From Diacronema lutheri (lineage: Eukaryota; Haptophyta; Pavlovophyceae; Pavlovales; Pavlovaceae), in the NCBI GenBank assembly GCA_019448385.1, contig JAGTXO010000001.1, forward strand, positions 1,984,001 to 2,048,000: a DNA stretch of 64,000 bases. Reading direction: 5' to 3'. Of the stretch, positions 1-9,419 are shown piece by piece. Each line of letters starts with the position of its first letter. Position 1 is the stretch's first letter. The notes beneath the pieces were generated by a model. It saw only the letters and a program-made list of their open reading frames with translations, had not been told where the DNA came from and ran no database searches. The position numbers and the translations under genes were made by a program.

Positions 1-169
1 AGCGAGCACGAGCTCGCAGTCGTGGGAGGTGGACGTGGACATGCTCGACACCACGAGTTTCGTCAAGGTGGACACGTGGGTGCGGCGGCTGCTCGTGAAC
101 AGACAGCCACGTCTGGAACCTGTGTTGAGTGTGTGAGATATCAGATATTCTTGCGGGCGCACACAAGGG

Positions 170-1693
170 TCAAAGCTCCCTCCGTTTCCTCGCCTCTTTT
201 ATTTCCCAGCGCGACGCGCAGCGCTGCTGCGGCGGCGTGGGGTGCGGCGAGCAGCGGTCGGGCTGCTCGAGACGAGGCCGGAGTGGATGGCGCCGTGGCC
301 GCCGGCGCAAATGACGCGCGTCGACGAGCTGTAGCGAGCTGACCCGGGGAACGGCAGTCAAAGCGATCCGGCCGGTGCGGCGCGCTCGGCCATAGGCGGC
401 GGCGTGCACGGGCGTGCCGCGCGCGACCTGGGCAGAGCCCACAAAGCGTCGACCGCTGCGGGGGGAAGGGGGGGGGGGGGGGGGGGGGAAGGGGGGGGGG
501 GGGGGACTGGCGCCACCGCCGGCACTGGCATCGGCAGCTCTGCGGGCGGGGGTGCGGGCGCAAGCGCCGCCGTCGCGCCCGCCGCCACCGTCGCGCCCGA
601 CGCCGCCGTCGCCACTGCCGTCGCCGTCGCCGTCAGCACCCTCGCAGTCGCCGCCGCCGCCGCCGCCCTTGCCGTCTCCCTCGTCGTCGCAGTCGTCGCC
701 CTCGCCGTGCACCATGCGCTCCTTGAGCTCCCTCACCTTGCCGCGCGCCCACCTGGCGAGCACGAGGCCAAAGCGCTCAGGCGTCGACGTGGTGTCGCGC
801 CTGGCCGCGTGCGCCGCCGTGTCGTGCACGTCGTAGAAGATGTTGCGCGCGGCGTTGTGGTCGCGGTGCACGGGCTTCTTGCCGCCGTTGCACACTGGGC
901 AGACGACGAGCGCGTGCACCGTGCGCGTGCCGCCCTTTGCCACGGGCAGGCGCGGCTCCTACGCGAGCACCGCGCAGCAGCGCTGTAGCCTGCCCCCCTT
1001 GGCGAGCCGCGCCGTCGAGCAGTGCATCGACGCATACGGCTCGGACACAAAGACGGCCGCGACGCCGCGCCGCCGCAGCTCGCGCAGCAGCCCCACCTGG
1101 AAGGCGGGCGGCGCGCCCTTGGGCTGCGCGCCCCTGCGGTCGTGCAGCCACTTGCCCACGCACACGAGCAGCCGGTCGCGCATCACGCCGTCGACGCAGT
1201 GCGCCGCGATGAGCGCCTCGGCGACGCGCGCCGCGTTGGACCGCCCGCCGCTGTCGCGCCGCCAGCGCTCCTTGCGACGCGCCGGCGCGTCGTACACGTG
1301 CTCGGCGGCGCGCTCGCGCACCTGCGCGCTCGCGCGGTGGAAGGCGAGGAACTCGCCCTCGCCGAGCACCTTGGCGCTGCGCGCCTCGCCAAGCCGCGCC
1401 TCGTCCGCCTCCACGCTGAACTCCTCGCTGCGCACGTCGGTGCGCACGCGCCGCCGCGCCGCGTTGGTCTTGGCCGTCTCGCGCGCAAAGCCCGCGGCGC
1501 GCGCGCGCGCGCGCTGCGTGAACTGCCGCCAGACGGCCACCCGCCCGGCGTGCGCAGAGTAGGTTTTGATGTTGCCCATGTTCGGGTCGGCCGCGACGAC
1601 GACCGCCTCCTCGTCGATCGCGCGCCGCAGCTCGGAGCAGAGCGCGATGGCGATGCGCCAGTCCGGCCGGCGCCAGCGGCGCAGGACGCTAGC
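170..1693 (-). pseudogene. Fanzor (TnpB-like RNA-guided nuclease) remnant with in-frame stop
   Basis: One frame runs from 1693 to 170 with a single in-frame TAG at 959-961. Before it the frame shows a RuvC-I motif VVVAADPNMGN (Asp codon 1586-1588) and a RuvC-II motif VSEPYASMHC (Glu codon 1040-1042). After it come a Zn-ribbon half VVCPVC and a RuvC-III motif HRDHNAARNI (Asp codon 860-862). Order and spacing match OrfB/TnpB and eukaryotic Fanzor nucleases, which cut DNA guided by an RNA usually encoded at the gene's 3' end. The first Zn-knuckle is degenerate: HCSTA where CxxC is usual. The N-terminal wedge/REC half is not found, because upstream lies the armadillo gene, whose stop is in the same frame. 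The tail beyond about 700 is low complexity and includes G tracts. Most likely a 5'-truncated, nonsense-mutated copy. A sequencing error or stop readthrough cannot be excluded. Confidence 0.8.
460..505. repeat. G-rich tracts G21-AA-G15
   Basis: Runs of 21 and 15 G separated by AA lie downstream (3') of the conserved nuclease motifs of the Fanzor remnant. In its frame they read as poly-Pro, which is probably non-coding or degenerate sequence. Confidence 0.8.
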
Positions 1694-3036
1694 TCAGCTG
1701 TACACGGGCGATTGACCGGCCTCGGCATGAGGCGCCATGCGCGGGTGCGCCGTGATCTCGCGCGTGAGCTCCTCGTCAATCTCGGCGGTGGACACGCCGA
1801 CAAGCTGCTGCATGCCGTCTTGTCGCCAGAGCCAGATCCAGCCGTAGACGAGTGTCAGCGCGATGAGAAGCGCGCCGAGCACGCCCCACTGTGCTGCGCC
1901 TCGCATGGAGCGCGGCGGCCTGAGACACACGTGCGCATTGCCGCTGTGTGGATGCAGCAGCTTCATGTTGTGTAGCACGCGCCTGGCGCGGCGGGCGACG
2001 TCTGGCTTGCACTCGTCCGCCGCAATCTGCTGCAGCCGCTCGGCCGCATGGCACTTTCCGAGGACTTGCGCGCACTGCGCATCGCACGAGACCTGCGCTC
2101 GGCAAAAGTTTGGTGGGGGGAGGGGGAGGGGGCGGAGGGGTGGACGGCGGGTGAGAGCCGCGAGAGCTGCGAACGGCGCGTGCTCGCGCTCGCCGAGCCG
2201 CCCTTGCCCCGCGCGCCTGCGGCTCGTCTCACATTTGAAAGGCCGACGACTGCATACGATTGGATTGTGGGGTCGGTCGAGTTGAGAGCGACGAGCAGGA
2301 TGTTCAGCACGCCGGACACGTCCTTGAGCAGATCAGCGCCTCCAAAGTAGGTCAGGTTTGCCATGCACGAGAGGCACCAGCGCAGCAGCGTGCCGCTCGT
2401 GTTTGGCGGCGACGGGCAGGCGTCCAACGCGGGTGGCGCATGGTCAACTGCCACCTGCACCTCCGACACGAGCGCGACGAGCTTCCACGTGATGCCCTGC
2501 CGCTTGAGCTCGTCGTACGTGGTGGCAATGTCGCGGTCGTCGATCTTGGTCAGCGCACGCGCGAGCTCGCGCAGCGCCTTTTCGCGCACCTCGAGCGGGA
2601 GCGACGGCTCGAGGTTGCGCCCATAGTATGCAATGCACGCCGCCGGCCCGGTGAGCCGCGATGGCTTTTTGCTCATCCAGCCGAGGCCGCACGCAGGCGC
2701 AGCAGTGCTGGCTGAGCTTGTGATTACCGGCAATGGCGGCTGCACGAGAGACGCCCGCGAGCCTTCGCCGGTGGACATGCACGTGAGCGAGCCGCGCGGG
2801 CCGAGCAACCGAGGCGACGTGCTGTACGCCGGCGCGCCGATGTACGAGGATGATCGGCAGGGCGGTTCGGCTAACCCGTCGACCGCGGGCGCGGCCTCGT
2901 CGGTGCTCGCCACGGCAGCGCGCGCCCCCGCCATCTGCGCCGGGTGCGCGGCCCCGCGCGGACTTGGCCTCACCGCGCTGGATCGCGGAGTGAAACGGAC
3001 GAATGCAAAACCTTGCGTATCTGAAATCGCCGCCAT
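1694..3036 (-). CDS. Armadillo-like repeat protein with C-terminal membrane segment
   Basis: Two exons, 3036-2233 and 2092-1694, joined across a 140-bp GT-AG intron (donor AAT|GTGAGA, acceptor GCAG|GTCTCG) in phase 0, give about 400 residues. The next ATG at 2934 (MAGARAAVAS) may be the true start, since the first 34 residues look non-protein-like. The middle has helical repeat sequence of armadillo character (LLVALNSTDPTIQSYAVVGL). Near the C-terminus a hydrophobic stretch WGVLGALLIALTLVYGWIWLW is a likely membrane helix, followed by a short polar tail, so a tail-anchored organelle or ER protein is plausible. I do not recognise the family beyond ARM-like. It is head-to-head with the ABCF gene (127 bp apart) and directly abuts the Fanzor remnant downstream. 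Confidence 0.6.
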
Positions 3037-3163
3037 CGCTGGACGTCAGTCTAGAGCGCGCGGAGTTCACCTCGTTCTCGCGCGGCGGCAGGGCGCATCG
3101 AGTCGCGGCAGGGCCGCGCGAGCACGGCGGGCTGAGCGCCCGGCGTACGGCCGAAGCCGTCCG

Positions 3164-4130
3164 ATGGGGCGAAAGCAGGCGAAGGCGGCTGAGGAGGCCG
3201 TTGCCAAGATGAACGCGGCGCTGGACGCCGAGACGGCGTCGGAGCTCGACGACGCGGCCGCGCGCGACATGCGGCCAGCGGCGATGGGCAAGGGCGAGGA
3301 GAAGCTCTTTGAGAAGAAGCTGAGCAAGGATGAAAAGAAGGCGCTGCTTGCCGCCAAGAAAGCCGAGCGCGAGGCTAAGAAGCGCGGGCAGGCCGGCGGC
3401 GCGGGCGCCGGCGATGCCGACGGCGATGCCGGCGGCGACGACGACGGCGATGGCGACGGCAACGGCGATGGCGGCGACGCGCCGGCGGGCAAGGTGGATG
3501 CGAAGTCGTCATCATCCGCGCGGCTCGACGCGCTCGCGCCCCCGCCGCCGCCCGACCCGGCGCATTTCTTTGCCAAGACGGGCAAGGACGCCGCGCACCG
3601 CCAGACGCACTCGATGGACATTCTGATTGGCGGCATCCAGCTCTACGCGGGCAAGAGCGAGCTCATCTCGAACGGCGTGCTGCAGCTCGTGTACGGCACG
3701 CACTACGGCCTCATTGGTCGGAACGGCGTGGGCAAGTCGACGCTGCTCCGCGCGCTCAGCTCTGGCGTGATTCGGCTCCCATCGTTTGTGCACATCGTGC
3801 ACGTCGAGCAGGAGGTCGCGGGCGGCGACGAGAGCGCGCTGCAGGCGGTCGTGCGTGCAGACCGCGAGCGCGAGTGGCTTCTCGCCAAAGAGGCGGAGCT
3901 CGCCGCGATCGACGACCCTGCTCACGACGACATGGAGGGCGAGATCAGCTTGCAGGAGGTGTACGAGAGACTCGACGACCTTGACTCGGACAACGCGGAG
4001 GCGCGCGCCGCGACGCTCCTCGCCGGGCTCGGCCTCGACGCGGAGATGCAGGCCAAGCCGACGCGATCCTTCTCGGGAGGCTGGCGCATGCGCATTGCGC
4101 TCGCGCAGGCGCTCTTCGTGATGCCCGACC

Positions 4131-4165
<35 letters not shown>

Positions 4166-5114
4166 GTGCACGCGCTCACGTGGCTGCAGCAGTTCCTCGC
4201 CACTTGGGAGAAGACCGTGCTGATTGTCTCGCACGACCGCGGCTTCCTCAACCACACGACGACCAAGACGATTCATCTGCACCGCAAGCGCCTGTACTAT
4301 TATGGCGGCAATTACGACACGTTTGTCAAGGTGCGCGCAGAGCACCGGGCGCACCAGGCGGCCGACTCCAAGATCCACGAGCGCAAGGTCGCGCACATCA
4401 AGCAGTTCATCAGTCGATTTGGGCAGGGTCACAAGAAGATGGCCAAACAGGCGCAGTCGCGGCAGAAGCAGCTTCTCCGCCTACAGAACGAGGCGAGTGA
4501 GATGGATTTTGACGACCCGTACCTCAAGCTCGAGTTCCCGTCAGCCACGCGCCTGCCGCCTCCATGCATCTCGGTGACGGGCGTCAGCTTTGGCTACTCG
4601 ATTGATGGGGCGCCGCCGCAGATCCTCTACGCCGATCTCAACTTTGGCGTCGACATGGACTCGCGCGTCGCGCTCATTGGGCCCAGTGCGCGCGCGCGGC
4701 GCGGCCCCCTTCGCTCCCGTGATTGCCTCTGAGGCCCCCTTCGCTCTCACGCCACGCGACCGCGCTCCTTGTGCTTCCCGCGCGCACCGCGTCACGGCAG
4801 ACGGCGCGGGCAAGTCGACCTTTCTCAAGCTGCTCGACGGCGGCCTCAGTCCGATCGAAGGGCACGTGGGCAGGCACGCTAAGCTCATCCTTGCACGCTT
4901 CACGCAGCACCACCTCGAGATGATGGACCTGACGAGGAACTCGGTCGAGCACATGCGCAGCCTCGACTCGGACGTGCCCATCGAGGAAGCGCGCAAGTAC
5001 CTAGGCCGCTTTGGCCTCTCGGGCGAGCTCGCGCTCCAGCCAATCGAGCACCTGTCGGGTGGGCAGAAGTCGCGCCTCGCATTTGCCGAGCTCGCGTACC
5101 GCCAGCCGCACATC

Positions 5115-5151
<37 letters not shown>

Positions 5152-5393
5152 AGACAATTGAGGCGCTCGCGTACGCGCTCAACGCGTTCGAGGGTGGCGT
5201 CGTCTTCGTCTCGCACGACGAGCGGCTGATTGAGCTGGTCGCCGACGAGCTGTGGGTTGTGAATCGGGGCGAGGGTGGCAAGCCCGGGTCGGTGAACGTT
5301 TTCAACGGCTCTTTCGAGGAGTACAAGACGATGCTCGAGAGGGACTTCGCAGACAAGGCGAAGAGCAAGACCTCGAAGGCGTCAAAGCGCTGA
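3164..5393 (+). CDS. ABCF3: ABCF ATPase, GCN20/ABCF3 type
   Basis: Soluble twin-ATPase of the translation-linked ABCF group; GCN20/ABCF3 members act with ribosomes and the GCN pathway. Exons are 3164-4685 and 4801-5393. The 115-bp GT-AG intron falls inside the second Walker A, which becomes GPNGAGKST when joined; total 704 residues. The first cassette has Walker A GRNGVGKST, signature FSGGWRMRIALAQAL and Walker B LLLLDEPTNHLD. The second has LSGGQKSRLAFAEL and LLLDEPTNHLD. Between them lies the charged ABCF linker with VSHDRGFLNH upstream. The HVEQEV sequence after the first cassette is typical of GCN20/ABCF3. The N-terminus is charged (KKALLAAKKAEREAKK) and has a Gly/Asp run. The start ATG at 3164 opens the conserved MGRKQAKA-type sequence; the upstream open frame has no family similarity. 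No membrane segments. Confidence 0.93.
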
Positions 5394-5460
5394 CTCCCTC
5401 CTGTGCGGACGGACTCTGCAGAGATTACGCGGAACCGCGCGGAGCATCCCCCCCCCCCTC

Positions 5461-5461
<1 letters not shown>

Positions 5462-5494
<33 letters not shown>
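5462..5494. repeat. C33 homopolymer between convergent genes
   Basis: An uninterrupted run of 33 C lies between the ABCF stop (5393) and the LRR stop (5509). It occupies much of the 115-bp tail-to-tail spacer. Similar runs occur in introns elsewhere in the window. Confidence 0.9.
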
Positions 5495-5508
5495 ACCCCT
5501 AGAGAAAG

Positions 5509-5970
5509 CTATCTGCGCGCACTGTCGCCTTCGTCAGTGCGCACGATCGCGGCGAGGCTCTGCGGAACCGCGCGCAGGCGGCTGTTGTTGCGCGCGTCGA
5601 CGAGGCGCAAGCTTGGCAGCTGCGCGAGCTCCTCCGGGAGGGACTCGAGGTCATTGTGGCTGATGCGGAGTTCCTTTAGATGCGATAGCTGTGCAATTTC
5701 GCGCGGAATGCTCTGGAGCCTGTTTTCGCTCACGTCGAGGATGTGCAGGCCCGGGATGCGCCAGAGCTCAGGCCAACGGTCCATGCCGTTGCCGCGCAGC
5801 CGCAGCTCGCTGACGTGCGCAATCTTTGGGAGAGCGATGGAGAACTTGCACAAGCAGAGCTCGCCCACCTTCGCGCACATCAGGTTGTCGCACACAAGCT
5901 CCGCACTCGCGCTTAGGTCGAGCACGCGCGTTGCTCGCGTCACGCCTCTCAGCGTAGTGGCACTCATCAT
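5509..5970 (-). CDS. Small leucine-rich repeat protein
   Basis: Single exon of 153 residues starting at a double ATG (MMSATTLRG). It carries about four typical 23-residue LRRs: VSELRLRGNGMDRWPE, LHILDVSENRLQSIPRE, LKELRISHNDLESLPEE and LRLVDARNNSRLRAVPQ. The consensus LxxLxxSxNxLxxLPxE is that of the short cytosolic LRR proteins (LRRC57 or Ras-suppressor class). No signal peptide or membrane segment. Partner unknown. It shares a 63-bp head-to-head promoter with the RRM gene; that spacer contains an A/T patch at 6019-6029. The 3' end faces ABCF across a poly-C tract. Confidence 0.8.
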   Translation of the reverse strand: MMSATTLRGVTRATRVLDLSASAELVCDNLMCAKVGELCLCKFSIALPKIAHVSELRLRGNGMDRWPELWRIPGLHILDVSENRLQSIPREIAQLSHLKELRISHNDLESLPEELAQLPSLRLVDARNNSRLRAVPQSLAAIVRTDEGDSARR

Positions 5971-6018
5971 GCACGCACCATCGTGCGCATCGGGAAGTTG
6001 GAGGGAAACTGGGAAAGG

Positions 6019-6029
6019 TAAAAAATTTT
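6019..6029. promoter_or_regulatory. A/T-rich patch in divergent promoter
   Basis: TAAAAAATTTT stands alone in very GC-rich DNA, 5 bp before the RRM-gene ATG and 49 bp from the LRR ATG. It could be a shared TATA-like or initiator element. Position is the only evidence. Confidence 0.3.
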
Positions 6030-6033
6030 CGCG

Positions 6034-9000
6034 ATGGCGAGGGTCGACGATCGGCCCTTCTTCGACCGCGGGTCGCCGATGTACGCGGCGCTCGACGAGG
6101 TCGTAGAGCAAGGGCTCCCTCCCGAGCTCGGCGGGCGTGTCTATACGGACGGGCTTGGCCTTAAACGCGCTACCGCCCGAGTTCTCGCGCTGCGCCAGCC
6201 GCCGCCACGGCCGGGCGAGGAGTGGCAGCCCGCGTTCGCCTACGACGAGGACGAAGGCGCGGGCGTGCTCGATGGTTCGAACGTCGCGACGCGCGCGCTT
6301 GTGGCTGACCTTGCTGGCGATGTGGACCCGCGCGGCGAGCCGTGGGTTCGCGCGGTCCGGTGCGCGCGCGAGGACGTGTGGGCGACCGCCTCGAGCCTGC
6401 GCGACGAGATCGGCGCGGAGCGCGCGCGGCAAAAGGCGCAGGCGCTGGCAGCCGCGGGCGCGCCTCGGTGCGTGGACGAGAACAATGGTGCAGGCAGTAA
6501 GCGCCAAACCCCGGGCAGGAGCGGCGGCGCGCAGAGCACGCGCGAGCGCCAGTTGCACAGCAAGGCGATGGTGGCCGACCGCAGCTCGTACGATTCGCGC
6601 GGTGTCAGTGCGCTCCTCGCAGAGCCCAAGCTGGGCGAGCGCGACGAAGCGGTGCAACCGCCCGCGCGTCGAGCATACGCCTGGGCCGACGCACACCTCG
6701 CCCAGTCGGAGTACGGCATGTCGGGCACCGGCGCGGAGCCCGCGCCGAGGCGCGGGCGCGCCGCTCAGTTGGCACCGGCGTCGCCCGGAGCACTGCCCGG
6801 TCTTGGGAATGATGAGGGCACGGACGAGCGGAGCAGCGCGGCTTCGCGGCGCAACGATGGCGCGGCGGGCTGTGGCTCCACATTCCAGCACCGCTCGCGC
6901 GGCAGCACGCCGCAGCGCGGCCTCAAGACCTCGCGTTGCTCCGCCCTCGCCGGCGGCACATCAGCAACGCTCGCGAGCTTCTTTCAAACGCCGCAGCCAC
7001 GCGGCCGAGGGGCGCACGGCGGCGTCGCGCCCGGCGGCGCGCAGGGCAGCGTGGCGCGCGTTGCCGATGACGACGGCGCCGCGGGCGCGCGCGCGCGCAG
7101 CTTGCGAGAGACAGCGCGTGGCTGGGACGGGCCGCCCGAGCTCGACGAGCGGCCGACGCACGCGGCGTGCGCGAACGTATCCCCGTCCGCGCCGCATTTC
7201 ATGAGACCGCGTCCGCTGAGCGCGGCGGACGCGAGCGCGCGCGCGGCGCACGTGTTGGGCGCCGCCGGCGTCCGGCCCGCCGACGGCACGCGCTCGCCGC
7301 GCCACGCCGGCCAGCGGCACGTGTCCGAGGTCTCGGGCGGTGCGCCCACGTCTTTCGCAAGCGGCGCGCGCGCGCGCGCCGGCGGCGACGACGGCGACGA
7401 CGACGGCGACGGCGACGACGGCGCGGTGGCGGACGCGCAAGCGCACGCGCGCGAGCTGCTGCGTCTGGGCCGCGTGCTTGATGAGAGTGGACAGCGCCGA
7501 ACCGTCGCGCGCATCTCAGACGGCGCACCTGCGTTCATGGCGCGGAGCGGGTGCGGCGGCGCGCGCACGCGCCGCACGGTCAACGGCGCGGCTCCGCTAG
7601 CGCGCGAGGGGGAATTGGGCGCGACGGCGCAATGCCAGTTGGAGGCGGAGGCGGAGAGGGAGGAGGAGGACGTGCGTGCCGCCGAGGCGGAGGCCGCACG
7701 CATCCGCGGCCGGCGCACGTTTGTGTCGGCGGCGGGCAGGGACGCTGGCGCGACCGAGCGCGCGGGCGCGCGGCTCGACGGCGCCGGCTGCCCGCAGAGC
7801 GTCGGCGCGCGGCACGCGAGCTTCGCCTCCGCCCACGCGCCGCAGCACATGCACCACGCGCTCCAGAGCGCTCGTGGTGCGCACTTTGAGCGCGCGCGCG
7901 CCGAGATTGCGAGCTGCGCGCATGCGGCCGATGCGGCGAGCGCGCGGCGGCGGCTGTGCTCCGATCAGCGCTCCGCCGTCTCCGCGGCGGCGCCCGACTT
8001 TGTCAAGGGTCCGCTTTTGCGCGCAGCCGCGTCGAGCCGTTGCACCGATCGCTCGGCTGCGCGCCCAGCGTGGGAGCCGGCGCGCGAGCCGGACGCGCCA
8101 CGTGCCGGTGTCTGCCCTGCCGGGCGTGCACGCGTGACTACCACATCGGTGGACGCACCGTCCTTTTTCTGCTCGGCGGGTGCGCTCGGCTGTGCGCAGC
8201 GCGCGGAGGGCAGCAACTGCCACAATGGCGGCCACAATGGCGGCCACAATGGCTGCCACAATGGCTGCCACAATGGCTGCCACAATGGCTGCCACAATGG
8301 CGGCGCGCGCGCCGGTTTGGCGCGCTCGAGCTCGACGAGCAGCGGCCTGCGCGCAGCGCAGCCGCCTCCCGACGCGTACTGCGAGCAATCGCTCAGGCCC
8401 GACGATGGCGGCGATGCGCGCCTGGCCGCGTCGGCGCGCGCGCGCGCGCCGCGCGCCGCGCCCGCGCCGGTCGAAGGTTCCTCGCCGCGGGTGAACCGCG
8501 CGACACCCCTCTCTCAGCGCGCGCACACGCGCTCGCCACTCACGCGCTCTGAGCAAGCGAGCGCAGTGCTCGGCGGCGGCTCGTCTGGCGAATCCCGATC
8601 GGCGCACCAGTCGCTGGGCGGCGGGCGCGAAGTCGATGTGCTCCTCGGTGGGCTGCCGACCGAAACGACGGACTCTCAGCTCGCGCAGCACCTCCGCGCG
8701 TGCGTGCGCACGCGTGCGCCTGCTACGCGTCGCACCATCGCGCAGCAGCGCGAGGGGCACGCCGCGCGCGCTCGTGTGCCCCTGCTCGATGTTGCGCATA
8801 CGCTGCGTGACCGCACTGCGCTGTTGCCGCACCGCTGTCTTTTCTGTCCCAACATTTGCCGTTCCCATCCGCCACGCACAGGCTGCGCATTGATGGCGAG
8901 ATCCATTCGGTCCGCGTGCTCACCGACGGTCCAAGCGGAGCTGCGCGCGCCGGCGTCGTGACGGTCCGACAGCGCGGCGCAGACTGCGGATCCGAGCACG

Positions 9001-9362
9001 TCGCGAACGCACTGACGCGACAGACGAAATTCACGGTACGTGCGCCAGCGCCGCGCGGCACAGTGCGCTGACGCCGATCGGGGGATGCATGCACGGCGTG
9101 CGCTTGCTCACGCGACGCGCGGAGTGCGCGTCCTTCCTTGGCGCGTTGGGCTGTGCCCATCGTCCACCCGACTTCAGGCCACTCCAATTTCAGCCGAGGA
9201 TCGCATCGCGTACACGGCAGGTCGAGGCGTCTCACGATCGAGGAGAGGGTGAGGGCCTGGATGCTGTACGAGAGAGTCGTGGCGCCGCACGAGGAGTGTG
9301 ACCACCAGGAGCGCTATCTGCGTGCGTCCGAGTCGATGCTGGTCGTCGAGGGGCTCCTGTGA
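6034..9362 (+). CDS. Long disordered protein with C-terminal RRM-like domain
   Basis: Proposed exons 6034-8699, 8882-9039 and 9178-9362 give 1002 residues in phase. The first intron (GTGCGT...CACAG) splits an RRM-like fold. Joined, it reads DVLLGGLPTETTDSQLAQHL then ALRIDGEIHSVRVL and GAARAGVVTVRQRG, which resemble RNP2, the helix, beta-2 and RNP1 with weak aromatic conservation. The second intron is less sure, because a GTACGT donor at 9036 would break the frame. The N-terminal 150 residues (FDRGSPMYAALDEVVEQG and DVWATASSLRDEIG) look folded or helical. Residues 150-860 are Arg/Ala/Gly-rich and probably disordered, with seven HNG(G/C) units. Function unknown; RNA binding is an inference from the RRM-like tail. 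Confidence 0.65.
8221..8304 (+). repeat. Seven 12-bp tandem units inside the RRM gene
   Basis: Seven units of CACAATGGC(G/T)GC are in frame and encode C-H-N-G/C-H-N-G units, variants differing by one G/T. It is a coding minisatellite that adds or removes four residues per unit. Confidence 0.95.
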
Positions 9363-9419
9363 GCAGTCTCGCGCAATACCCATTCGCGGTCAATTTCCTA
9401 TTGAACACAATGCAATTTC

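Noticed and set aside
404-988. Plus-strand open frame of Ala/Val-rich composition opposite the Fanzor relic
   Set aside because: It is the antisense shadow of the low-complexity tail and zinc region. It has no family features, while the minus strand carries RuvC motifs.
8221-8304. Regular short repeats that could suggest a CRISPR array
   Set aside because: Units are 12 bp, contiguous, without spacers, and in frame within a eukaryotic coding region.
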